A stretch of 5,642 bases of DNA. It comes from an uncultured Zetaproteobacteria bacterium (GTDB taxonomy: Bacteria; Pseudomonadota; Zetaproteobacteria; Mariprofundales; Mariprofundaceae). The notes beneath the pieces are model-generated. The model made no database searches, had not been told where the DNA came from, and saw only the letters and a program-made list of their open reading frames with translations. The position numbers and the translations under genes were made by a program. Location: assembly GCA_947311795.1 (NCBI GenBank), contig CAMZLX010000181.1:1-5642 (forward strand). The letters run 5' to 3'. This document shows positions 1 through 5,642 of this stretch, one piece after another (the stretch's first letter is position 1; the number at the start of each line of letters is the position of its first letter).

Positions 1-1
1 A

Positions 2-1855
2 AAACTCAAGCAAAGCTATCAAGGCGAAACCAGCACACTGTTGGAGCTTAATGGAGGGGCGAAGCTGGATTGGCATGAGCAGGCAGGGCTACTCATGGTG
101 CAACCCGATATATGTGATAATGCCAACCGTTACTATGATATTTATAGGGTTGATGCAGATGGACATAGCGAACAACTGACCCACTGCCAGCGTTATATCT
201 TTGCTACATGGTCGGCTGATGGCTCACAAATCGCGGCGGTGAAAAACTATCGCGGGCAACATGCGATTCATCTGTTGGATGCTGATGGTGAGTTGCTGCA
301 AGTGTTGTGGCAGGGTGTAAATGATGAGACATTGTCGGGTTTGGATTGGTCGGCAGATGGGCAGCTATTGTTATCATCGGTTTGGCGTAAAGATTCAGGC
401 TGGGATGTTGAAACATTTGATGTGAGCAAACAATCATGGACTAAAATCACCAATGATATGTTGGTGGAAACCGATGCGCGGTTTGTCGGTGATAGCCATG
501 ATATTGTGTATGCCGCTGAACATGAGGGCGTGTATAATATTTTTGAGCACCAAACCTCAGGCAAAGTGAACCAGTTGACCCAAGTGTTGGGTGGTTCATT
601 TGCGCCCTTTATCAACAAAAAGGGGCAGTTGTTTAGCATTGATTATCATGCCCAAGGTTTTGATGTGTATCAATTCAATCAACCATTGCACCAAGCGGTG
701 TCTTTGACAAAAACCGCCACAATATTTCCTTACCCGCAATTTCCCGAGCAGGACATCAGCATCAGTAATCCCGTGTCATATTCCGCATGGGATAGCGCCA
801 TGCCAACATCATGGTTACCATCATTTCTGATGACCAATCAAGGTGTGGAGTTGGGCGCAACCGTCTTTGGTACGGATGTGTTGAATCGACATGGTTACAC
901 CTTGTATGCGGGTTATCAGTCGGTGTCTTCCTCGCCTGTGTTTAACCTGAACTATGTGTATGATGCTTGGCAACCTTTGCTTAGAATCCATGCGCAAAAG
1001 ATGCAAACCCCAAGTTTTGATAAAAGTGGAAAACTTATTTCCCTTGTTGAACAACAAAGCTTGAATGCTGAGCTTGTTTTTCCGTGGTTGAAGCAGCAAT
1101 CGCGGTGGACAGCGCATTTGGCGTTGAATCACAGACGTGATGAGCTGGCTTGGTTGTCACCTTTATACACGTTAACAGGCGCAGCAAGCTTTCAAGATTC
1201 GCTTGCTGGTGCTGCGCTGGTGTATGATTCTAGGCTGACTTACCCAAGGGGTGTGAGTAGCGCATCCACTGGTTCAATCGTGACATTCCAAGTTGAATCG
1301 GGCAAAGGATTGGGCGGCACATACACAGGAAATGTTAGTAAATTATCTGCCCGACATTTCTTTGATTGGGGCAGTGAACAGGTGTTGGGTTTACGTTTGG
1401 ATTTAGGCAAAGGCGATAATAACGCGCGCCCTTTTACTTTGGGTGGGTTTAGCAATGGCACATTGATTCCTAATCTTTTAGACCCGTTAACTGCGAGTGC
1501 CACACTGAATCAGCGGGGTTACAATTTAAGAGGTTATGCCGATGCCGCACTGTCAGGTCAAAACATGGTGTTAACATCCGCAGAATATCGTTTTCCCATC
1601 ACACGTATTGAAAAAGGTCTGATGTCGCCACCGATTGGTATCGACAAATTTTTTGGGCAGGTGTTTGTAGATGTTGGGCGAGCAGGAAATGACCTAAGCA
1701 CAGCCAAAACCTATACAGGCATAGGTGCAGAAATGGGTGGTGATTTCATTCTCTTTTATAACCTTAAAGTGCGTGCGCAACTTGGGCTTGCCAAAGGTTT
1801 GGATGATACGCTTGGCGGCAATCAAGCGTATTTTAGATTGGGTAGTTCGTTTTAA
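2..1855 (+). CDS. Outer-membrane protein: TolB/PD40-like beta-propeller fused to an Omp85/BamA-type barrel (5' partial)
   Basis: The frame is open from base 2 with no stop or credible start, so the true N-terminus lies upstream; the TTG at 41 has no ribosome binding site and falls inside the propeller. Numbering residues from base 2, about 1-235 carry PD40/WD40-like blades, seen as repeated WSADG and DADG motifs each followed by short beta strands (for example WSADGSQIAAV). From about 254 to 617 the sequence is barrel-like, with alternating aromatic and polar residues. It includes the Omp85 loop-6 signature LRGY (509-512) inside a doubled RGY-x-LRGY, then an EYRFPI strand, and ends in phenylalanine (YFRLGSSF) as expected for a BAM-recognised outer-membrane protein. 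About 360 residues is enough for a 16-strand barrel. No POTRA domain is visible in the part present. In the Omp85 family such barrels insert or secrete proteins; the substrate here is unknown. The stop overlaps the Shine-Dalgarno of the next gene, implying co-transcription. An N-terminal signal peptide or further domain cannot be seen. Confidence 0.85.
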   Translation, partial: KLKQSYQGETSTLLELNGGAKLDWHEQAGLLMVQPDICDNANRYYDIYRVDADGHSEQLTHCQRYIFATWSADGSQIAAVKNYRGQHAIHLLDADGELLQVLWQGVNDETLSGLDWSADGQLLLSSVWRKDSGWDVETFDVSKQSWTKITNDMLVETDARFVGDSHDIVYAAEHEGVYNIFEHQTSGKVNQLTQVLGGSFAPFINKKGQLFSIDYHAQGFDVYQFNQPLHQAVSLTKTATIFPYPQFPEQDISISNPVSYSAWDSAMPTSWLPSFLMTNQGVELGATVFGTDVLNRHGYTLYAGYQSVSSSPVFNLNYVYDAWQPLLRIHAQKMQTPSFDKSGKLISLVEQQSLNAELVFPWLKQQSRWTAHLALNHRRDELAWLSPLYTLTGAASFQDSLAGAALVYDSRLTYPRGVSSASTGSIVTFQVESGKGLGGTYTGNVSKLSARHFFDWGSEQVLGLRLDLGKGDNNARPFTLGGFSNGTLIPNLLDPLTASATLNQRGYNLRGYADAALSGQNMVLTSAEYRFPITRIEKGLMSPPIGIDKFFGQVFVDVGRAGNDLSTAKTYTGIGAEMGGDFILFYNLKVRAQLGLAKGLDDTLGGNQAYFRLGSSF

Positions 1856-1861
1856 AGGAGG
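1855..1861 (+). promoter_or_regulatory. Shine-Dalgarno that sets the start of the Sel1-repeat gene
   Basis: AAGGAGG is a near-perfect match to the 16S anti-Shine-Dalgarno. It lies 5 bases before the ATG at 1867 and overlaps the last base of the preceding TAA stop. A TTG at 1864 would be only 2 bases away, so ATG 1867 is the preferred start. The overlap with the upstream stop suggests translational coupling. Confidence 0.8.
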
Positions 1862-1866
1862 TTTTG

Positions 1867-3654
1867 ATGTTTCATATGATGAAGGTAATAGTATTTTTGA
1901 CCCTAGTGGTAGTTATGACTGATACGGCTTTTGCATTCACATTTAATAACTATTGCAATTTGATTGGTCAAGAAACACAAACTAACCCACATCTACTAAA
2001 AGAACGGGTTAGAGCATGTGAAAAGCAGGCAAAAGAGGGGGATATTGATGCTCAAATAGAGCTGGTGCGTATTTATGTCCATAATGGTTACGGTTGGAGA
2101 GATTTAAGTTTGGCTGAAAAGTGGGCAAGGGAAGCGGCGAAATCGAAAACGGCTCAAGGTTATGATACATTAGGGTGGCTGCTTGCATTAAAGCCTAATA
2201 GGACAGATGAAGAAATCCGTGAAGCAGTTCAAGCTTACATGCAAGCCAATAAGATGGGGGTAGAAAATGAGCTTAGATTAGTGCAACTGTTGGAGGGGTG
2301 TTCGTGTATATCGGACATGCCCAAAGTATTCGCATGGGTAAAAAAAGAAGCGGAAGAAGGAAATGCATCATTACAGTACTTTTTAGGGAAAGCATACCTT
2401 AAAGGTTTGGGTGTTCCGCAAAATGGGGATGAAGCTATTGCTTGGTATATGCACTTATTACAGCAGAAAGAAAGTTATTCTTTATATGCCCCTTATGCAT
2501 TAGGGCTTATTTATGAAAAAGGTAAGGCTGGAGTTACTGTTGATATAGACAAAGCACTTCAGTTTTATCAAATCGGTGCGCAAAGAGGGGATAGGGATTC
2601 AAAATTAAAAGTAACCAAGATATTAAATAGACATAAGCCTTCATCAATTTTGAGAGTTCCTAATTATGATGGGCAAGAACCTAAGTGGGTCGCTTTGTTG
2701 TACTCAGATGGAACACTTGATATACAAGCTGAGTATAGTAATGGTAAGTGGAAAAAAGTTGATATGAACCAGTGGGTAAAATCGCATTTTGCAGATAAAG
2801 ATTTGCCTCATGTTCCATTACCCGACTTTCCAGATGGGTCAGAGATGCTGGCAATCAAGGGCTTAAGTTTTAAACAGTCTGATACAAACACAAAAACTCA
2901 GGTGTCATGGTTTCCGAGAACATGGGTTTCTTTAAAACACAAGAAGGAATATGTGATTGATAGGATAGCCCAGTTAGCTAGTGAGTGTGATATATGGTAT
3001 AGCTTGGTTGTGCAAGGCAAGCAGCCCTATGACCCTGCCACATCTTATTTGGATGAGGTGGAGCAACCTAAAGTTGTTGATTATATTGCATCCTGGGGTG
3101 TTCAAAGTCTTTCTGTTCATCGGATGAATTATGATGCACATGAGCGTTTAAAGCCGCTAATTGTCACGGACATGAACAGGAAGGAAGAGGCTGTTTTTTC
3201 TGACTTGATAGAGAAAATGAAGAAATATAACCCAGACTTTTTGCAAGATAGAAGGTTTAGCCCTCAATATGTTTGGGCAAAGGAAGATAGACAAAAATTT
3301 CGTCAACAAAGTCAACAACAGGTCAGTAAAGTTAAAATGTTGGATGGTTCAGCTTTGTTTCAAGTTTTAATAGAACTCACATATAAAGATTCGTTTTTTC
3401 ATACATATTATAATGCTTGGGTTAGTGAAAATCATAAACAGCTTGAATTGCTAGAAAGTCATATGTCTTTAGCAGATATGGACTGGAAAAGTATTAGTTA
3501 CGAAACCCCAATTGGCGCAGCTTGGGTCATTGATAAACATGTCTATGCAGTTGGCAGCCATTACGCAGCAGGTACATCGAATACCATTTATAAATTAAGT
3601 TCGGAAAATCGAAAGGTTGTATTTGAACAGTATGATTCTAGGAGCTGTGAATGA
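1867..3654 (+). CDS. Exported Sel1-like repeat protein with an unrecognised C-terminal half
   Basis: The 595-residue product starts with a signal peptide: a short N-terminus with K6, a hydrophobic run at about 7-17, and an AFA cleavage site after residue 23. No lipobox cysteine follows, so a soluble periplasmic or secreted protein is expected. Residues 57-92, 165-200 and 204-240 look like Sel1/TPR-type helical pairs (EEGN-ASLQYFLGKAYLKG, then a second helix ending AIAWY); 94-129 is a degenerate copy. Such repeats usually scaffold protein contacts. Residues 256-595 match nothing I recognise: a strand-rich start (257-355), a central helical charged part (about 360-480) and a strand-rich end. 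Cysteines after cleavage are C30, C51, C145, C147, C374 and C594. The gene follows the propeller-barrel gene by 11 bases, so it may work at the envelope with it; this is inference. It is A+T-rich (25-40% G+C on hand-counted lines) and uses many AGA, AGG and ATA codons, unlike its neighbours, hinting at transfer or fast evolution. Function is unknown. Confidence 0.85.
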   Translation: MFHMMKVIVFLTLVVVMTDTAFAFTFNNYCNLIGQETQTNPHLLKERVRACEKQAKEGDIDAQIELVRIYVHNGYGWRDLSLAEKWAREAAKSKTAQGYDTLGWLLALKPNRTDEEIREAVQAYMQANKMGVENELRLVQLLEGCSCISDMPKVFAWVKKEAEEGNASLQYFLGKAYLKGLGVPQNGDEAIAWYMHLLQQKESYSLYAPYALGLIYEKGKAGVTVDIDKALQFYQIGAQRGDRDSKLKVTKILNRHKPSSILRVPNYDGQEPKWVALLYSDGTLDIQAEYSNGKWKKVDMNQWVKSHFADKDLPHVPLPDFPDGSEMLAIKGLSFKQSDTNTKTQVSWFPRTWVSLKHKKEYVIDRIAQLASECDIWYSLVVQGKQPYDPATSYLDEVEQPKVVDYIASWGVQSLSVHRMNYDAHERLKPLIVTDMNRKEEAVFSDLIEKMKKYNPDFLQDRRFSPQYVWAKEDRQKFRQQSQQQVSKVKMLDGSALFQVLIELTYKDSFFHTYYNAWVSENHKQLELLESHMSLADMDWKSISYETPIGAAWVIDKHVYAVGSHYAAGTSNTIYKLSSENRKVVFEQYDSRSCE

Positions 3655-3656
3655 TT

Positions 3657-4004
3657 TTAGGCGGTAAAAGATTTCCCGCAGCCGCATTCGCCCTTTTTAT
3701 TGGGGTTGTTGAAGACAAACGATGATGAAAGCATATCTTCTTGATAATCAATCTCTAAACCTTTGATGGCTTCATCATAAAACTGTTCCGCGATATAAAT
3801 GGTTAAACCATCAAACTCGGCTGCCAAATCGCCTTCGCTTGCCGCATCTTCAAAATCAAGCACATACTCCAAACCCGAGCAACCCGCTTCGCGCAAAGAT
3901 AGACGCACAGCTTGTTTGCCAGCCTCGGTTAGTTTCTTCTCAAATTGAGAAACCGCTGCGGGGGTTAAGTTAATCTCTGCTTGTTTCATCGCTACTTGAT
4001 TCAT
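3657..4004 (-). CDS. A-type iron-sulfur cluster carrier, IscA/SufA-like (HesB/IscA/ErpA family)
   Basis: This 115-residue cytoplasmic protein belongs to the A-type carriers, which hold Fe-S clusters and hand them to apo-enzymes. The three cluster cysteines are all present: C42 in GCSGLEYVLDF, and C107 and C109 in the C-terminal ECGCGKSF. The spacing (65 residues, then CxC) fits the family, and NNPNKKGECGCG is closer to IscA/SufA than to ErpA as I remember those sequences. I therefore leave the symbol open. The start at M1 is backed by GAAGG 8 bases upstream; M6 is a poorer alternative. It lies 3 bases downstream of ispH on the same strand, and its ribosome binding site is inside ispH, so the two are almost certainly one operon. 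In E. coli the A-type carrier ErpA is needed to mature IspG and IspH; a similar supply role here is inference. The gene ends 2 bases from the convergent Sel1-repeat gene. Confidence 0.95.
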   Translation of the reverse strand: MNQVAMKQAEINLTPAAVSQFEKKLTEAGKQAVRLSLREAGCSGLEYVLDFEDAASEGDLAAEFDGLTIYIAEQFYDEAIKGLEIDYQEDMLSSSFVFNNPNKKGECGCGKSFTA

Positions 4005-4007
4005 GAT

Positions 4008-4964
4008 TTATACCTTCAACTCTCTTGGAATACTAAAATGCACATCTTCTTTGACGGTTTCTCGGGTGCTGACGATGTTTTTATCATGCCCAGAAAGCAA
4101 ATCAATCACTTCTTGAATCAAGACTTCAGGTGCAGATGCGCCAGCCGTGACACCAATATTGGCTTTGCCTTTGAGCATATCAGACGTAATCGCGTTTGCA
4201 TTTTCAATCAAATATGCCGCGCACCCTTCTTTTTCAGCGACTTCTTTTAAGCGGTTGCTATTGGATGAGTTGGGTGAACCGACCACCAAAATCAAGTCGG
4301 ACACTTTGGCTAAATCTTTCACCGCCATTTGCCGATTGCTGGTGGCATAACAAATATCTTCTTTCTTAGGGCTTTGAATTTTGGGAAAGCGGGCTTGAAG
4401 GGCTTCAATCACATCCTTGGTGTCGTCCACGCTTAATGTCGTTTGCGTCACAAAGGCAAGTTTGGTTTCATTTTTCACTTGCAACGTTGCCACATCTTCA
4501 GGCTCGGATACCAAAAGCACTGCACCTTCGGGTGCTTGCCCCATGGTGCCTTCCACTTCGGGGTGTCCTGCGTGACCAATCAATATGATTTGGTCGCCAT
4601 TGGCATAGTGGCGCAATAATTCCAAATGCACTTTAGTCACCAGCGGGCACGTTGCATCCATGACCCTAAGCCCGCGCTGTTTGCCATCTTCTTGCACTTT
4701 TTTGCTCACGCCATGTGCAGAAAAGATAAGCACAGCACCATCGGGCGCATCTTCAACTTCTTCAATAAACACCGCACCCTTATCTTTTAAGCAGTCCACC
4801 ACATGTTTGTTATGCACAATCTCATGGCGCACATAAACGGGCGCACCAAAGACTTCAATGGAGCGTTCTACAATCTCAATGGCGCGCTCAACACCTGCGC
4901 AAAAGCCACGCGGTTGGGCTAAGAATACCGATTTGGGTTGAATCTGAATGGTCTGTTGCTGCAT
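4008..4964 (-). CDS. ispH: 4-hydroxy-3-methylbut-2-enyl diphosphate reductase IspH (LytB)
   Basis: IspH carries out the last step of the MEP isoprenoid pathway, reducing HMBPP to isopentenyl and dimethylallyl diphosphate with a [4Fe-4S] cluster in the cytoplasm. The 318 residues match the usual length (E. coli about 316). All three cluster cysteines are present: C22 in QPRGFCAGV, C106 in DATCPLVTKVH and C205 in DICYATSNRQ. Substrate residues are also visible: H51 in EIVHNKHVV, H84 in SAHGVS, H134 and E136 in GHAGHPEVEG, the TQTTLS motif, S233-N235 in the SSNSNR motif, and S277 in AGASAPE. Nothing essential is missing, so the enzyme should be active. The N-terminus MQQQTIQIQ is slightly longer than in E. 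coli. The ATG is preceded by AAGGA with 8-base spacing. It heads a two-gene operon with the A-type Fe-S carrier and diverges from bcp across 65 bp. Confidence 0.98.
   Translation of the reverse strand: MQQQTIQIQPKSVFLAQPRGFCAGVERAIEIVERSIEVFGAPVYVRHEIVHNKHVVDCLKDKGAVFIEEVEDAPDGAVLIFSAHGVSKKVQEDGKQRGLRVMDATCPLVTKVHLELLRHYANGDQIILIGHAGHPEVEGTMGQAPEGAVLLVSEPEDVATLQVKNETKLAFVTQTTLSVDDTKDVIEALQARFPKIQSPKKEDICYATSNRQMAVKDLAKVSDLILVVGSPNSSNSNRLKEVAEKEGCAAYLIENANAITSDMLKGKANIGVTAGASAPEVLIQEVIDLLSGHDKNIVSTRETVKEDVHFSIPRELKV
4013..4017 (-). promoter_or_regulatory. Ribosome binding site of the A-type carrier, inside the ispH 3' end
   Basis: On the minus strand GAAGG lies 8 bases before the carrier ATG and is part of the ispH codons for the final Leu-Lys-Val. 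Ribosomes finishing ispH would pass over it, so translation of the two proteins is probably coupled. It also supports M1 rather than M6 as the carrier start. Confidence 0.65.
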
Positions 4965-4972
4965 TTTGTTTG

Positions 4973-4977
4973 TCCTT
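4973..4977 (-). promoter_or_regulatory. Ribosome binding site of ispH
   Basis: AAGGA on the minus strand, 8 bases upstream of the ispH ATG (4962-4964). It is ordinary in strength and confirms the annotated start. Confidence 0.6.
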
Positions 4978-4982
4978 GGGTT

Positions 4983-5016
4983 ACGGTTTGGTGCGTAAGA
5001 CTACGCAAAAAACGGT
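4983..5016. repeat. Inverted repeat in the ispH-bcp divergent intergenic region
   Basis: The core is TGCGTA-AGAC-TACGCA (4992-5007), a perfect 6-bp inverted repeat with a 4-bp spacer. The arms extend imperfectly to 4983-4997 and 5002-5016, with 12 of 15 positions complementary. The outer ends also form a direct repeat, ACGGTT at 4983-4988 and 5012-5017. It sits almost at the centre of the 65-bp gap between the two start codons. It could be a regulator site acting on both genes, or a hairpin in the leader of one of them. I do not recognise it as a known OxyR, Fur or IscR motif. Confidence 0.5.
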
Positions 5017-5018
5017 TC

Positions 5019-5025
5019 GAGGTGA
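5019..5025 (+). promoter_or_regulatory. bcp: Shine-Dalgarno that sets the bcp start
   Basis: GAGGTGA matches seven bases of the anti-Shine-Dalgarno complement, with the GAGG core 7 bases before the ATG at 5030. The reading frame is open further upstream to a TTG at 4970. Using it would add 20 residues unlike any Bcp N-terminus and run through the inverted repeat, so ATG 5030 is chosen. Confidence 0.75.
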
Positions 5026-5029
5026 AATA

Positions 5030-5515
5030 ATGACGGATTATACAATAAATGTAGGTGAAAAAGCGCTGCTTGATTTGCAAGTGGATGTGTATCCTGAAGC
5101 CAAGTATAAGTTGGCGGATAGTTTAGGAAAATGGGTGATTGTGTATTTTTATCCCAAAGACAATACATCAGGTTGCACCACAGAATCATGCGAATTTCGC
5201 GATGCATTGCCCGACTTTAGCGCGGCAAATGCAGAGATTGTGGGTGTGAGCCGCGATTCAATCAAATCTCATGCGGGTTTCACTGAAAAACAAAGCCTTA
5301 ACTTTCCTTTGATTTCTGATGGTGATGAAGCCTTTTGCAAGGCCTTTGATGTGATTCAAGAAAAGATGAATTATGGTAAAAAATATATGGGTATCGAGCG
5401 TTCAACCTTTATCATCAACCCTGAAGGCGTGGTGGTGGAAGCTTGGCGCAAGGTGCGCGTGAAAGAGCATGTTGCTAATGTGTTGGCGCGTTTGAAAGAG
5501 TTGCAAGCAAGTTGA
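5030..5515 (+). CDS. bcp: Thioredoxin-dependent peroxiredoxin, Bcp/PrxQ type
   Basis: From the ATG the protein has 161 residues, normal for Bcp/PrxQ, which reduces hydrogen peroxide and organic hydroperoxides in the cytoplasm using thioredoxin. The thioredoxin-fold active site is clear: P42-x3-T46-x2-C49 (peroxidatic cysteine) in YPKDNTSGC. The resolving cysteine C54 is five residues later (CTTESC), the hallmark of 2-Cys atypical PrxQ enzymes. R124 in GIERSTFIINPEG is the conserved active-site arginine. An additional C103 lies in the DEAFCKAFDV helix. All catalytic residues are present, so the enzyme should be active. It is transcribed away from ispH, and a peroxidase beside two oxygen-sensitive Fe-S proteins is a sensible setting, although shared control is not shown. 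No clear sigma-70 promoter for bcp is visible in the 65-bp gap. Confidence 0.96.
   Translation: MTDYTINVGEKALLDLQVDVYPEAKYKLADSLGKWVIVYFYPKDNTSGCTTESCEFRDALPDFSAANAEIVGVSRDSIKSHAGFTEKQSLNFPLISDGDEAFCKAFDVIQEKMNYGKKYMGIERSTFIINPEGVVVEAWRKVRVKEHVANVLARLKELQAS
5037..5042 (-). promoter_or_regulatory. Possible -10 box of the ispH promoter
   Basis: TATAAT is perfect on the minus strand and lies within the first codons of bcp. A start of transcription about 7 bases downstream would give ispH a leader of about 65 bases that contains the whole inverted repeat. No good -35 hexamer is seen at 16-18 bases spacing, so this could be chance in an A/T-rich codon run. Confidence 0.25.
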
Positions 5516-5642
5516 TGTTTAGTTTTTCTTCTTATGGAACTGAACATATAAGGTAATATTTTTCGTTCATTTCTTTTTCAGAAAAGAAACGAACCACAAA
5601 TTAGCAGGACAGATAATTTGGGCGTTGGTAAACGGGGCTTGC
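5516..5642. other. Intergenic sequence after bcp with no supportable gene
   Basis: This stretch runs to the window edge. The first 50 bases are T-rich and contain stops in all + frames. The only structure seen is the stem-loop at 5565-5594. Two minus-strand frames stay open from the edge for about 20-24 codons, one until the TGA at 5567-5569, but I recognise no protein in them. Confidence 0.5.
5565..5594. repeat. A/T-rich stem-loop 49 bases after bcp
   Basis: The arms are GTTCATTTCTTTT and AAAAGAAACGAAC around a TCAG loop, pairing at 12 of 13 positions with one A-C mismatch. A T-rich run (TATTTTT, 5557-5563) precedes the stem on the + strand, but no T-tract follows it on either strand. It is therefore not a canonical intrinsic terminator. 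It may still mark the bcp mRNA 3' end, or be one copy of a dispersed intergenic repeat. Confidence 0.45.

Noticed and set aside
268..639. 123-codon minus-strand open frame inside the barrel gene
   Set aside because: Opposite-strand shadow of the PD40 propeller; the + frame has the clear repeat motifs.
3660..3698. GGCG...CGCC followed by five T, possible terminator of the Sel1 gene
   Set aside because: Four-base stem around a 25-base loop, too weak to call, and it lies in conserved carrier coding sequence.
3651..3725. 24-codon + frame starting at an ATGA overlap with the Sel1 gene stop, slightly hydrophobic
   Set aside because: It is antisense to the conserved C-terminus of the Fe-S carrier and has no ribosome binding site of its own; most likely chance.
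3981..4250. 89-codon open frame on + strand across the ispH 3' end and carrier 5' end
   Set aside because: Shadow of two well-supported genes on the opposite strand; no family resemblance.
4970..5029. N-terminal extension of bcp from a TTG start
   Set aside because: It adds 20 residues not typical of Bcp/PrxQ, has no ribosome binding site and crosses the inverted repeat; ATG 5030 has a strong Shine-Dalgarno.
5524..5552. Possible sigma-70 promoter (TATAAG at 5547-5552)
   Set aside because: The paired -35 TTTTCT matches only three positions, and no gene is visible downstream in the window.
5515..5556. 13-codon + frame whose ATG overlaps the bcp TGA
   Set aside because: Too short and without recognisable features.

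Overview
The window is a compact stretch of chromosome from a Gram-negative bacterium, with five protein genes and almost no intergenic space. The evidence for Gram-negative is an outer-membrane beta-barrel protein with a terminal phenylalanine, IspH of the non-mevalonate isoprenoid route, an A-type iron-sulfur carrier and a Bcp/PrxQ peroxiredoxin. The protein sequences look pseudomonadotal, perhaps zeta- or gammaproteobacterial. That placement is an impression from reading, not a measured result.

Left half, + strand. Bases 2-1855 hold the 3' part of a gene whose start lies outside the window. It encodes a TolB/WD40-like (PD40) propeller followed directly by an Omp85/BamA-type (surface antigen) barrel. 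Eleven bases later, behind a near-perfect Shine-Dalgarno that touches the previous stop codon, comes an exported 595-residue protein (1867-3654). It has Sel1-like helical repeats and a C-terminal half of about 340 residues that I do not recognise. The two are very probably one transcript and may form a cell-envelope pair. The second gene is clearly richer in A+T than everything around it.

Right half. A minus-strand pair, ispH (4008-4964) followed by an IscA/SufA-like A-type Fe-S carrier (3657-4004), is separated by 3 bases. The carrier's ribosome binding site lies inside the last codons of ispH. The carrier gene ends only 2 bases from the end of the Sel1 gene, so the two transcription units converge without a dedicated terminator region. 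Divergent from ispH is bcp (5030-5515, + strand), a PrxQ-type peroxiredoxin. The 65-bp divergent gap holds an inverted repeat (perfect 6-bp core, 12 of 15 bp over longer arms) that could be an operator or a leader hairpin. ispH, the carrier and bcp share a theme of [4Fe-4S] enzyme maturation and peroxide defence.

The last 127 bases hold no supportable gene. They contain an A/T-rich stem-loop without a T-tract, possibly the bcp 3' end or a dispersed intergenic repeat. Most of the window is ordinary housekeeping sequence. I see no clear new system. The best candidate for novelty is the Sel1-repeat exported protein and its coupling to the propeller-barrel protein.
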